This document shows positions 9,411 through 18,289 of a stretch of 64,000 bases of DNA, one piece after another. The DNA is taken from contig DATJWB010000241.1 of assembly GCA_035501495.1 (NCBI GenBank), forward strand, positions 1 to 64,000. Reading direction: 5' to 3'. The stretch is from JAIQFL01 sp035501495. GTDB lineage: Bacteria > Acidobacteriota > Terriglobia > Bryobacterales > Bryobacteraceae. Each line of letters begins with the position of its first letter. Positions within the stretch are counted from its first letter, which is position 1. The notes under the pieces are model-generated. The model saw only the letters and a list, made by a program, of their open reading frames with translations. It was not told the origin of the DNA and ran no database searches. Position numbers and translations under genes: made by a program.

Positions 9411-10644
9411 TACCCAACTCAGGCAGGTGATTATCTTCGGCCGTCATGCCGTGCGGACTCCGAACGCCGCCAACGCGATTCTAAACAACTTTTCCGCTCT
9501 TCCATATCCCAACTTCGCCGTTCCCGGGCTCGCCGTAATCACTCCGAACGGCCAGAAGAACGAGACCATCCTGGGTGCTTACTTCCGGCTCTGGCTCACC
9601 CAGGAAAGGCTGCTGACGGGCCGCGATGCGGCGGACAATGCGTCCGTGTATTTTCGGGCCGATGGGGCGCCGCTGATCGTCGATACTGCGCAAGCCTTTG
9701 CGGCCGGTATGCTGCCCTCGGCGGCGGCGGCCATTCATTCCACCACCTCCAGCGATCCGCTGTTCCACCCGGTGGATGCGGGCGTTGCACAATTGGACGA
9801 GCCGATGGCGGTCGCGGCTGTGAACGGACGCCTGGGCGGTAATCCGCAAGCGCTGGCGACGGCCTACGCTCCGGAGATGGCCCTGGTGCGCTCGGTGTTG
9901 TTCAACTATCCGCCGGGCACGACGCCGGTGCCGGCCACGCCGGCCGGGAAAATCGACCTTACCGCGGCCCCCTTTACGGTGACCGCCGGATCCAGCGCTT
10001 TGCCGGTCAACCTGGGCGGGCTGCAAAACATCGCGATCGCTCTCGATCCCTTCATCATGGAGTACACCGACGGGATGGCGGCTTCCGATGTCGGTTGGGG
10101 CCAGTTGAACGCCGCCGGCATCAGCCAGATCGATCGCTTGTACGACCGGGTCCTCGATCTGGAATTCCGCACCCCTTATCTGGCTCGTGTGCAGAACTCC
10201 AACCTGGCCTCGCACATCGTCCGGTCGATGGTCCAGGCCGCCACCGGCAGCCCGGTGACCGGCGCGTTGGGAGCTCCGTCGGACAAAGCCATCGTGTTGA
10301 CCGCATCGAATTTCAATATCACCGGCCTCGCCGGCCTCCTTGGCCTGGAGTGGCTCGTGCCGGGCTATCAGGCCGATGTCGCTGCTCCGGGCGGCGCATT
10401 GGTCTTCGAACTCCGTCAGTCGCAGACCACCGGCGAGTTCATCGTCCGCACGGTTTACATCACTCAGACGATGGACCAGCTTCGCAATCGCACCCCGCTG
10501 ACCTTGACCTCGCCCCCGGCCGTCGCGCCAGTGTTCGTCCCGGGCTGCAGCACCGGGAACGCCACATTCGACTGCCCGCTCGAGGCCTTTGTCGAGGTGG
10601 TTACCGGCGCGATTGACCCTCGCTCCATCGACCTGAACCAATAG
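9349..10644 (+). CDS. Histidine acid phosphatase homologue with degraded active site
   Basis: A 431-residue exported protein of the histidine acid phosphatase (branch 2, AppA/phytase-like) family. It has a short signal peptide and ends FELRQSQTTGEFIVRTVYIT as in the family. GGAGG at about 9336-9340 supports the ATG at 9349 inside the preceding gene. Three catalytic positions are changed: the RHGxRxP motif reads RHAVRTP; the pocket arginine before TAQAF reads leucine (APLIVDTAQ, against LERTVATAQ in the next gene); and the GHDTN proton-donor motif reads ASNFN. By family knowledge this predicts little or no phosphatase activity, so it may bind rather than cleave. The downstream paralogue is more conserved. 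Confidence 0.85.
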   Translation: MKMLLVAACCVPFLAGQPADDTQLRQVIIFGRHAVRTPNAANAILNNFSALPYPNFAVPGLAVITPNGQKNETILGAYFRLWLTQERLLTGRDAADNASVYFRADGAPLIVDTAQAFAAGMLPSAAAAIHSTTSSDPLFHPVDAGVAQLDEPMAVAAVNGRLGGNPQALATAYAPEMALVRSVLFNYPPGTTPVPATPAGKIDLTAAPFTVTAGSSALPVNLGGLQNIAIALDPFIMEYTDGMAASDVGWGQLNAAGISQIDRLYDRVLDLEFRTPYLARVQNSNLASHIVRSMVQAATGSPVTGALGAPSDKAIVLTASNFNITGLAGLLGLEWLVPGYQADVAAPGGALVFELRQSQTTGEFIVRTVYITQTMDQLRNRTPLTLTSPPAVAPVFVPGCSTGNATFDCPLEAFVEVVTGAIDPRSIDLNQ

Positions 10645-10706
10645 GCGGCTGGAGGAATCGCCCGCGCAGGCGGCCGCCTGCGGGCAGAAAACGAAATGGA
10701 GACGAC

Positions 10707-12005
10707 TTGAAGACGGTTCTGATGATTGCCTGCTGCGTTCCGGTCTTGGCGGCGCAACCGGCCGACGATACGCAATTGAGACAAGTGATAATCGTGAGCC
10801 GCCACGGGGTGCGAACTCCTCTTCAACCCAACAGCGCGCTGGACGTTTTCTCAGCGGCGCCGTATCCGGAGCTCACAGATCCCGTTAGTTACCTGACCGC
10901 CAACGGTACCAGGCTCGAAACCATGCTCGGGACCTATTACCGTCTCTGGCTCAAGAGGGAGGGTCTGCTCACCGGGCAAGACTCCTCCGATGCAGCGTTC
11001 GTTTATTTCCGGGCACTCAACCTGGAGAGGACTGTCGCCACCGCCCAGGCCTTTGCCGCCGCCCTGCTTCCGTCGGCGGCTGTGAATGTGGATTTCCAGC
11101 GGACCGGCAGCGATCCTCTGTTCGACCCCGTGGGAGCAGGCATCTCACCAATGGACTATCAGAAGGCGGCCGCGGCCGTGTCGGGACGCATTGGCAACGA
11201 CCCGCAGGCATTCGCCTCGGGCTGGGCCTCAGAACTCTCGCTGGCACGTGCGACCTTGTTCCAGTATCCAGCCAGCCGGATTCCCTTGCCCGCAACCCCG
11301 GCCGGCAAGATCGACGCCACCGCGCTGCCCATGACCGCCACGGCGGGAGACCCGGGAAATTGGCCGGTGGTCCTGGGAGGTTTGTCAGCGACGGAAAACG
11401 CCGTCTCCCCCTTCTTCATGCAATATGCCGATGGGCTGCCAGCTTCCGCCGTGGCCTGGGGTCAGTTATCGCTCGCAGGCATCGGCCAGACCATGCGACT
11501 GACCACCCTGGTACTCGACCTGGAGTGCCGCACACCTTATCTCGATCGGGTGCAGAGTTCGAATCTGGCGTCGCACGTGGTGCGCTCGATCGCTCAGGCC
11601 GCCACGGGAACCGCGACGGCCGGCTCATTGGCAAGCCCCTCGACCAGAGTGATTGTGCTGGTCGCCTCCGACGTCAACGTGGCAGGCCTCGCCGGGCTGT
11701 TCCACCTGAACTGGCTTGTGCCGGGCTACCCTGCGGATTTCTGCGCTCCGGGCGGCGCACTGGTGTTCGAGCTTCGCCAGTCGCAGCGGACCGGCGAATT
11801 CGTAGTGCGGGCGTCCTACGTCGCCCAGACCCCCGACCAACTGCGTAACCGGTCCGCAATGACCCTCGACAAACCGCCGGCGACCGCACCGTTGTTCATT
11901 CCCGGATGCAGCACCGGCGATCCGACTTTCGACTGCCCGCTTGCGGATTTCGTGCGCGTGGCAAACGGGGCGATGGACCCCTCATCGGCCGACCTGGTTC
12001 ATTGA
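10707..12005 (+). CDS. Histidine acid phosphatase-like protein (tandem paralogue)
   Basis: A 432-residue exported paralogue of the preceding gene, closely similar along its length. It starts at TTG 10707 with GGAG six bases upstream and has a signal peptide (LMIACCVPVLAAQ). It keeps the phosphate-binding RHGVRTP motif and the pocket arginine (LERTVATAQ). The usual GHDTN proton-donor motif reads ASDVN, so the aspartate is present but the histidine is replaced by serine. Activity is therefore plausible but atypical. Likely substrates in the family are phytate and sugar phosphates. It is probably transcribed with the two genes upstream. Confidence 0.87.
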   Translation: MKTVLMIACCVPVLAAQPADDTQLRQVIIVSRHGVRTPLQPNSALDVFSAAPYPELTDPVSYLTANGTRLETMLGTYYRLWLKREGLLTGQDSSDAAFVYFRALNLERTVATAQAFAAALLPSAAVNVDFQRTGSDPLFDPVGAGISPMDYQKAAAAVSGRIGNDPQAFASGWASELSLARATLFQYPASRIPLPATPAGKIDATALPMTATAGDPGNWPVVLGGLSATENAVSPFFMQYADGLPASAVAWGQLSLAGIGQTMRLTTLVLDLECRTPYLDRVQSSNLASHVVRSIAQAATGTATAGSLASPSTRVIVLVASDVNVAGLAGLFHLNWLVPGYPADFCAPGGALVFELRQSQRTGEFVVRASYVAQTPDQLRNRSAMTLDKPPATAPLFIPGCSTGDPTFDCPLADFVRVANGAMDPSSADLVH

Positions 12006-12066
12006 ACGGGCGGGGCGCGCATCATCCCGTCCGAGGATACCGGCCAATTTCCGCTTGCATTGTAAC

Positions 12067-12097
12067 CACACCTGTAATAGATTGACAAACAGGTGTA
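12067..12097. promoter_or_regulatory. Paired BlaI/MecI-type operators
   Basis: Two copies of the BlaI/MecI-like operator xACAnnTGTA lie just before the regulator gene: CACACCTGTA at 12067-12076 and AACAGGTGTA at 12088-12097. They are 21 bases apart, two helical turns. Together they form the inverted repeat ACACCTGT / ACAGGTGT. This fits autoregulation of the downstream pair by cooperative dimer binding. Confidence 0.75.
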
Positions 12098-12102
12098 GTT
12101 CA

Positions 12103-12486
12103 GTGCGGCAGCCCAAATTGAGCAGACTGGAGCTTCAGATCATGGAAGCTCTGTGGACCAACGGACCGAGCTCCGTTCGCGAGATTCAGGAGTCCTTTCC
12201 GGCCAAAAAGCGTCCGGCCTACACAACCGTGCAGACCATGGTCTATCGCCTGGAGGCGAAGAAGGCGTTGCGCCGCACCAAGAAAATCTCCACGGCCCTG
12301 ATCTTCGAGGCGGTGGTCACCCGCCAGGCGGCGGAGCGCAAACTGATCGACGACCTGCTGAGCCTCTTCGGCGGCAAGAGCCGTCCCATCATGGCGCACC
12401 TGGTCGAATCGGGATCCCTGACCCTCGAGGACGTGCGCGAAGCGGAAAAAGCGCTGCTCGAATCCGCCAAGGAGGAAAAATCATGA
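12103..12486 (+). CDS. BlaI/MecI family transcriptional repressor
   Basis: A 127-residue winged-helix repressor. The N-terminus has the typical LSRLELQIMEALWTNGPSSV followed by the recognition-helix region AYTTVQTMVYRLEAKK, and the C-terminus is the dimerisation part with the protease-sensitive stretch LLSLFGG. Translation is placed at GTG 12103; the frame extends upstream but the family match begins here and the operators sit immediately in front. The stop overlaps the start of the BlaR1-like gene by four bases. In the family, the repressor is inactivated when the partner membrane peptidase is triggered. No beta-lactamase is nearby, so the target is probably not classical resistance. Confidence 0.92.
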   Translation: MRQPKLSRLELQIMEALWTNGPSSVREIQESFPAKKRPAYTTVQTMVYRLEAKKALRRTKKISTALIFEAVVTRQAAERKLIDDLLSLFGGKSRPIMAHLVESGSLTLEDVREAEKALLESAKEEKS

Positions 12487-14303
12487 TCGCGGCCATTGGC
12501 GATCACATCTGGCAATCCACCCTCTTCGCGCTCGGCGCATGGCTCCTCGCCGCCGGGTTGCGCCAACACCGCGCGCGTGTGCGGCATGCCGTGTGGCTGG
12601 CGGGCCTCTTGAAATTTCTGGTCCCGTTCTCGGCATTGGTGTGGCTGGGCGCGCACATCGAGTGGCGGAGCGCCCCCGGGCCGGCCGTCCCTGCCGGCTT
12701 CACAGCCGTCATGGATCCGTTTACGCAAACGGTCCCGGTCTCCGCGATACCTGCACCCCGAGCGCCGTCCGTTGCGCATCGCTCCGTTGCCTGGCCGGCA
12801 ATCGTGCTCGCCATCTGGGCACTTGGCGCGGTAGCAATCTCCGCATCCTGGCTCGTCCGCTGGAGACGAATCCGCGCGGTGGTTCGCGGCGGGTCGGCGG
12901 TTGATCTCGAAGTTCCGCTTCGCGCCATCACCTCGCCGACACGCATCGAGCCGGGAGTCTTCGGGATCCTCCGGCCCGTCCTCATGCTGCCGGAAGGAAT
13001 CTTCGAGCACCTCTCGCCGCCCCAGTGGAAAACCGTGATCGAGCACGAGCTCTGCCACGTGCGTCATCGCGATAACTTTTTCGCCGCGGTCCAGATGTCG
13101 ATCGAAACCACCTTCTGGTTCCACCCCCTGGTCTGGTGGATCGGCAGGCAAATGATCGCCGAACGCGAGCGAGCCTGCGACGAAGCCGTGCTCGGTTCCG
13201 GCGCCGAGCGCCGCATCTATGCCGAGGCCATCCTCAACGTTTGCCGTCTCTACGTGGAATCCCCACTGCCGTGCGTTTCGGGCGTCACCGGCGCGGAATT
13301 GAAGGACCGCGTTCGGGCGATCCTTTCGCGGCATCCCGCCGCCGAACTGAGTACCGCGAAAAAAGCGGCCCTGAGCGGCGCGGCCATCGCCGCGCTTCTG
13401 ATACCAGTCGCCATCGGCATGCTGCAGGCGCCTCCCGCCCGCGCCCAATCTTCCGAATCGGCGAAGTCCGTGCCGAAATGGGAGGTCGCCTCCATCCGCC
13501 CTTGCGATAACAACGCCGATGGCGGCAGGAAGGGCGGCCGCGGCCCGACGCCCGGAAGATTGAGCGTCAACTGCTCGACCGTGATGCGCCTGATCGAGAG
13601 CGCGTATGGCTTCTACTCCAGCGGCCACGGCGCCAACATGAATCACATCGCCTTCGAAGGCGCGCCCGCGTGGCTCAACTCCGAACGCTACACCATCGAG
13701 GCCAAGGGCGAGTCCCCGCAGGGCCAAGCCATGATGCGCGGGCCGATGATGCAGGCGCTTCTCGAGGAGCGATTTAAACTAAAGATCCGCCGCGAAATCC
13801 GCGAGGTGCCGGTCTATAACCTGACCGTCGCCAAAGGCGGGCCGAAGAATCTCCAGCCGTGGAAGCAGGGAAGCTGCGTGCCCTTCGACTTCGACCACCC
13901 ACCCGCGCCGAGACCCGTCGGACCGGAAGACAAGTTCGAACTCTGCGCCATGGTCGGCCGCCGTGTGATCTCGGAGGGAGAGCGCGAATTCATCGACCTC
14001 GGCGTCACCATGGCCGCCTTCGCCGAAGGCATATCGCCGCTGCTCGACCGCAACGTGATCGACAGAACGGGCATCCCGGGCACATTCGACATCCACATTC
14101 AGGTCTCGCTCCCCGACCCGCCGCCGCGCGATACCGCCACTCAGCAGCAGCGCGAGGATGATGAGAGAGACCTGATCTTCGCGGCAGTGCAGAAACTCGG
14201 TCTGAAGCTCGAGAGCGCCAAAGGCCCCGGTGAGTTCTTCGTCATCGAGCACATCGAGCGCCCCTCAAACGACTTCGACCCCGTCCCCAGGCCGAAGCCA
14301 TGA
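12483..14303 (+). CDS. BlaR1-like M56 membrane peptidase fused to a TIGR03435-like domain
   Basis: A 606-residue membrane sensor-protease. Residues 1-320 form an M56 (BlaR1/MecR1) peptidase with several membrane helices (SALVWLGAHIEW, IVLAIWALGAVAISA), the zinc motif HELCHVRH and the family motif ERERACDEAVL. A membrane segment near 300-325 (ALSGAAIAALLIPVAIGMLQ) leads outside. Instead of a penicillin-binding sensor, the C-terminal half (about 335-590) resembles the TIGR03435 soil-acidobacterial domain: WEVASIRPC, LLEERFKLKIRRE, VIDRTGIPGTFDI. The overlap with the repressor indicates co-translation. Inference: the TIGR03435-like part senses the signal that leads to repressor cleavage. Confidence 0.9.
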   Translation: MIAAIGDHIWQSTLFALGAWLLAAGLRQHRARVRHAVWLAGLLKFLVPFSALVWLGAHIEWRSAPGPAVPAGFTAVMDPFTQTVPVSAIPAPRAPSVAHRSVAWPAIVLAIWALGAVAISASWLVRWRRIRAVVRGGSAVDLEVPLRAITSPTRIEPGVFGILRPVLMLPEGIFEHLSPPQWKTVIEHELCHVRHRDNFFAAVQMSIETTFWFHPLVWWIGRQMIAERERACDEAVLGSGAERRIYAEAILNVCRLYVESPLPCVSGVTGAELKDRVRAILSRHPAAELSTAKKAALSGAAIAALLIPVAIGMLQAPPARAQSSESAKSVPKWEVASIRPCDNNADGGRKGGRGPTPGRLSVNCSTVMRLIESAYGFYSSGHGANMNHIAFEGAPAWLNSERYTIEAKGESPQGQAMMRGPMMQALLEERFKLKIRREIREVPVYNLTVAKGGPKNLQPWKQGSCVPFDFDHPPAPRPVGPEDKFELCAMVGRRVISEGEREFIDLGVTMAAFAEGISPLLDRNVIDRTGIPGTFDIHIQVSLPDPPPRDTATQQQREDDERDLIFAAVQKLGLKLESAKGPGEFFVIEHIERPSNDFDPVPRPKP

Positions 14304-14307
14304 GGCT

Positions 14308-14847
14308 TTACTGGAGAAGCCTGGCGTACACGTCGTACGCCTGCCGGCCAAACAGCACGAAGATGACCGTCCGGACTGACACGTCGGGCTTTTCGAGATG
14401 GGTCTTCACCTCGCGGATCGCGATTTGGGCCGCCTCCCCGAGCGGATATCCATAGACTCCCGTGCTGATGGCCGGGAAGCTGATTGTCGCCAGGCCGCGC
14501 TCCTCGGCCATCTCCAGGCACTTGCGGTAGCACGACGCCAGCAATTCCGATTCGCCCCGCTCGCCGCCACCGTATACCGGCCCGACTGCGTGAAACACGT
14601 ATTCCGCCGGCAATCGTCCCGCGCCCGTCGCCACCGCGCTTCCGGTGGGGCAGCCGCCGGTCTGCCTGCGGATCGCATCCAGCTCCCGCATGATCTCCGG
14701 CCCTCCGGCGCGGTGAATGGCGCCGTCCACGCCGCCGCCCCCGGCGAGTGCGGCATTCGCCGCGTTCACGATGGCATTCACCTTGACCCGCGTGATGTCG
14801 CCTTCCTGCAGAACAATCCGCCGCCCCAAGACGCTCGTCCATTCCAT
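14308..14847 (-). CDS. Macro-domain protein (O-acetyl-ADP-ribose deacetylase type)
   Basis: A 179-residue stand-alone macro domain. The ADP-ribose binding loop is clear: GDITRVKVNAIVNAANAAL then GGGGVDGAIHRAGGP. The second loop reads FPAISTGVYGYPLGEA. This fits YmdB/MacroD-like enzymes that hydrolyse O-acetyl-ADP-ribose or remove ADP-ribose from proteins in the cytoplasm. The ATG at 14847 fits the family start (EWTSVLGRRIVLQEGDIT); the frame continues upstream without similarity. It is convergent with the BlaR1-like gene, with only a few bases between. Confidence 0.93.
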   Translation of the reverse strand: MEWTSVLGRRIVLQEGDITRVKVNAIVNAANAALAGGGGVDGAIHRAGGPEIMRELDAIRRQTGGCPTGSAVATGAGRLPAEYVFHAVGPVYGGGERGESELLASCYRKCLEMAEERGLATISFPAISTGVYGYPLGEAAQIAIREVKTHLEKPDVSVRTVIFVLFGRQAYDVYARLLQ

Positions 14848-15005
14848 ACAGCTATTCGTAGCGCAACGTGATCCACGGGTGGGAAGCGACACTCTGCATC
14901 TCGCCGGGGGCGGCCGGGTGTTTTGGGGTGATCTTCCGTTCCCAGGTAATCGCCGGCCGGGGGGCGCGAGGAAGCCGGAAATGCCCTGTGGTAGGCTGGC
15001 ATCTT

Positions 15006-18000
15006 ATGAAGTTCGCTGCTGCCGTGTTGCTTGTTCCCCTCGCGATGGGAACGGCCCAGGTACCCACGCCGGAGTCCGTGCTCGGACACAAGCCCGGAGA
15101 CGATTTCTTCCTGGCGAGTTACGACGAGTCGCTGGCCTATTTCCAGAAGCTCGCCCAGGCCACCAACAAGCTCAAGCTCGTGCGCGTAGGCAAGACCACG
15201 CAGGGCCGCGACTGGTACATCGCCGTGATCTCCGCACCCGGAAATCTCGCCCAACTGGATAAATATAAAGACACGGCGCGGAGGCTCGCGCTGGTCAAGG
15301 GGCTGACCGACGCGCAGGCGCATGAACTGGCGCACGGCGGCAAGGTAATCGTGCATATCGACGGCGGACTGCACGCCACGGAGGTGGCGCCCGCGCAGCA
15401 CGCCATCCAACTCGCCTACAACCTGGTGACCGCGAGTAATCCGGAGACCGCGGCGATTCTCGATAATGTGATCCTGCTGCTGTGGTTCTCCATCAATCCC
15501 GACGGCCAGAACATGGTGGCGCACTGGTACAAGAGCAATCTCGGCACGCAGTACGAGGTCAGCAGCATGCCGGGGCTCTACCAGGAGTACATCGGGCACG
15601 ACAATAATCGCGACGGGTACATGAACAACATGCTCGAGTCGCAGGTGATCACGCGCACGGAGCTGGAATACTACCCGCAGGTGTTTTATAACCAGCATCA
15701 GACCGCGCCATTCCCGGCGCGGATCTGGATTCCGCCCTTCGGCGATCCCGTTTCGTTGAATCCGCATCCGTTGATGTATCGCTGGGTGAACGTGTTCGGC
15801 GCGGCGATGGCGGCGTATCTCGACGAGCACGAGATGCCGGGCGCCATGCACCGCGGCCGCTTCGACGACTGGTACCCCGGCTTCGTCGATCACGTGAACA
15901 ATTTCCGCAACACCGTGAGCTTCCTGACGGAGACCGCGCTCTACCGATACGCCACGCCGCACTTCTACACCACCGACGATTTCCCGCGCGAGAAGCAGGA
16001 TCTGCGCACCGAGGTGTTTTATTCGAGCCCGTGGGCGGGCGGCTGGTGGAGGCTGGGAGACGCGGTCCGCTATAACATCGGCGCATCGATGGCGGTCCTC
16101 GACACGGCCGCCAAGAATCGGGAAGAGCTGCTGTTCGACCGCTACCGTGCCGGCCGCGATGTGATCGCGCGCTTCACCAAGGACCCGCCGTACGCCTACA
16201 TCATTCCGCGCGAGCAGCGCGACCGTCCCACGGCGGCGACGCTGGTGGAGAAGCTGCTGATCGACGGGATCGAGGTGCACCAGGCCACGCGCGAGTTCGC
16301 CGCCAACCGGGAGACCTACAAGGAGGGCGACTGGGTGGTGCTGATGGACCAGCCGTTCGCCGCGCTGGTGAAGGAATTATTCGACGTGCAGAAGTACCCG
16401 GAGCTGCCGCATCCGCCGCCGGTCTCGGCTGCCGCCGGTGGGCGCGGGGGCGCAGGTGGTGGAGGAGGTGGAGGTGCTGCCGCGCCGGCGGCTGAAGGCG
16501 GTGCGACTCCGGCGGCCGGAGCGGCGCAGGGTGCTGCTCCCGCCGGTGGCGGCGGCCGGGGCGGTGCGGGAGGTCGAGGCGGCGGAGGCGGAGCGGGCGG
16601 ACGGGGCGGGGCCGGAGGTGGTGCCGCGGGAGCGGGTGCTGGTCAAGCGCCGCCGGCACAGGTCCCTTACGATGTGACCGGCTGGACTCTGCCGCTGCAG
16701 ATGGGGGTTGAAGTCGTGGCGGTCGGTGAGCCCGTCAGCGATGCGACGCGGCGCACGCTGCGCAAGGTCGAGCACATGGACCCGATCCAGGGCAAGGTGG
16801 AAGGCTCCGGCCCGGTGTTTTCCTTCTCGCACAACTCCAACGCGTCACTGCGAGCGGTCAACGACATTCTGGTGGGCGGTGGAACGGTCAGCTTCGCGAA
16901 GTCGGAGGGCACGATCTACGCGAAGGGGAATGTGGCGGCGCTCCTCCAAAAGGACGGGGTTAACGCCACCTCCCTTAAGGACGTGCCGGATGCCGCGTGG
17001 GCGGTGAAGGCGCCGCGCGTGGGCCTCTACGAATCGTGGTCGGGAAACATCGATGAAGGGTGGACACGCTGGATCTTCGAACAGTTCCATTTTCCGTTCA
17101 CCAGGCTCCACAACGCCGACATCCAGTCGGGCCATCTGCGCGATCAGTTCGACGCCATCGTGTTTCCGGAGGCCGGGACGCGGCAGATCATGGACGGGAT
17201 GCGGCCGGGGACGGTGCCCGGCCAGTATGCGGGTGGCATCGGCGACGACGGCGCGCAGGCGTTACGTGATTTTGTCACGGCGGGCGGAACGCTGGTGGCG
17301 CTGGGCAATGCCAGCATGTTTGCGGTGGACGAATTCAGCCTCCCGGTGACTAATGTGGTGGCCAATCTTCGGCAGGATCAGTTCTTCTGCTCGGGCTCGC
17401 TGCTGCGCGCGGAGATCAAAGAGCCGAACCACCCGGTCGTCGCGGGATTGCCCACGACCCTGCCGGTGATGTTCGAGCGCAATCCGGTGTTCGACACCAA
17501 GACCGGGTTCCGCGGCCGGGTGTTGGCCAGCTACGCGAAAGATCGCAATCCGCTGATGAGCGGCTTCCTGCTGGGCGCGGACTTGATTCAAGGCAAGGCG
17601 GCCGCATTGGATGTCAACTACGGCTCGGGCCACATCATCCTGCTCGGTTTCCGGCCGCAGTGGCGCGGGCAATCGCACGGTACGTACAAGTTCGTATTCA
17701 ACGCGCTGTTCTACAACCCGTCGATGGCTCCCGAGGCGCCGGAGGGCACGGGAAGGCGCGGCGGCGGGAATCCGCAGCAGACGGCCTGGCGGCGCGAAGC
17801 GGAATCGGTGAAAGGCGAGTTGGCCCGGCTGCTGGACGCCAATCGCGCCTACTTCACGGCTCGCGGGCCGGCGGCGGCGGATCGCGGAAAACAACTGGAG
17901 GCGGCACTGGATGCCTTTCAGCGCGATCGGCTGCCGCTGCTCGACGATCTGCGGGCGCAGGTGGAGGATGCCGCGATGGCGCGCAACGAAGCGGCGTTCT

Positions 18001-18104
18001 CCGCGCAGTTGAAGAAGTTCGCGGTGGACTTGCGGACGAAGGATCTCAGTACATCGAAGCTGGAAGATCTGGTCGAGCAATACAAGCTGGCGGTGGTGCC
18101 ATGA
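15006..18104 (+). CDS. Secreted M14-family zinc carboxypeptidase, large, with glycine-rich insert
   Basis: A 1032-residue exported peptidase. The signal peptide MKFAAAVLLVPLAMGTAQ starts at ATG 15006. The M14 core occupies about 30-370. The HxxE zinc motif reads GLHATE, the substrate-binding segment reads INPDG, a later zinc histidine lies in FYNQHQTAPFP, and the catalytic glutamate region is SFLTETALYR. Residues about 477-550 (16430-16660) are almost pure Gly/Ala with some Arg and Pro. The following 550-900 region resembles a class I glutamine-amidotransferase-like fold (GLYESW, GGTLVALGN). A helical, charged C-terminal tail (900-1032) is absent from the next gene. Likely a periplasmic or secreted peptidase; specificity unknown. 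Confidence 0.88.
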   Translation: MKFAAAVLLVPLAMGTAQVPTPESVLGHKPGDDFFLASYDESLAYFQKLAQATNKLKLVRVGKTTQGRDWYIAVISAPGNLAQLDKYKDTARRLALVKGLTDAQAHELAHGGKVIVHIDGGLHATEVAPAQHAIQLAYNLVTASNPETAAILDNVILLLWFSINPDGQNMVAHWYKSNLGTQYEVSSMPGLYQEYIGHDNNRDGYMNNMLESQVITRTELEYYPQVFYNQHQTAPFPARIWIPPFGDPVSLNPHPLMYRWVNVFGAAMAAYLDEHEMPGAMHRGRFDDWYPGFVDHVNNFRNTVSFLTETALYRYATPHFYTTDDFPREKQDLRTEVFYSSPWAGGWWRLGDAVRYNIGASMAVLDTAAKNREELLFDRYRAGRDVIARFTKDPPYAYIIPREQRDRPTAATLVEKLLIDGIEVHQATREFAANRETYKEGDWVVLMDQPFAALVKELFDVQKYPELPHPPPVSAAAGGRGGAGGGGGGGAAAPAAEGGATPAAGAAQGAAPAGGGGRGGAGGRGGGGGAGGRGGAGGGAAGAGAGQAPPAQVPYDVTGWTLPLQMGVEVVAVGEPVSDATRRTLRKVEHMDPIQGKVEGSGPVFSFSHNSNASLRAVNDILVGGGTVSFAKSEGTIYAKGNVAALLQKDGVNATSLKDVPDAAWAVKAPRVGLYESWSGNIDEGWTRWIFEQFHFPFTRLHNADIQSGHLRDQFDAIVFPEAGTRQIMDGMRPGTVPGQYAGGIGDDGAQALRDFVTAGGTLVALGNASMFAVDEFSLPVTNVVANLRQDQFFCSGSLLRAEIKEPNHPVVAGLPTTLPVMFERNPVFDTKTGFRGRVLASYAKDRNPLMSGFLLGADLIQGKAAALDVNYGSGHIILLGFRPQWRGQSHGTYKFVFNALFYNPSMAPEAPEGTGRRGGGNPQQTAWRREAESVKGELARLLDANRAYFTARGPAAADRGKQLEAALDAFQRDRLPLLDDLRAQVEDAAMARNEAAFSAQLKKFAVDLRTKDLSTSKLEDLVEQYKLAVVP

Positions 18105-18148
18105 AAACAGGATTCCTGCCCCTGACTTCCTCTTTTTCTGTGCTGGAT

Positions 18149-18283
18149 GTGGCGCAGGCACTCCTGCCTGCCGCGTCCCCACTCATGGGGACGCTTGCCG
18201 GGACGGACCGGCATGCCGGCTCCGCGAGCGCCAAAAAGCGTCGAGACGAGTCTCGACGGGGCGGACACGAGTGTCCGCGCCAC
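18149..18283 (+). repeat. REPIN-like repeat, copy 2, at the start of an M14 gene
   Basis: A 135-base element beginning GTGGCGCAGGCACTCCTGCC and ending GTGTCCGCGCCAC, so its ends are inverted GTGGCGC repeats. Internal hairpins include GTCCCC/GGGGAC and GGACAC/GTGTCC. It has no stop in the frame of the peptidase gene at 18290 and lies between that gene's best start and the upstream gene's stop. Confidence 0.8.
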
Positions 18284-18289
18284 GCCGGC

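Noticed and set aside
12067..14303. Reading the BlaI/BlaR1 pair as a beta-lactam resistance locus
   Set aside because: No beta-lactamase or altered penicillin-binding protein is in the window, and the sensor domain is not of the penicillin-binding type.
18101..18289. N-terminal extension of the second M14 protein starting at 18101
   Set aside because: It is made of repeat sequence, has no signal peptide, and ATG 18290 gives an ideal one.
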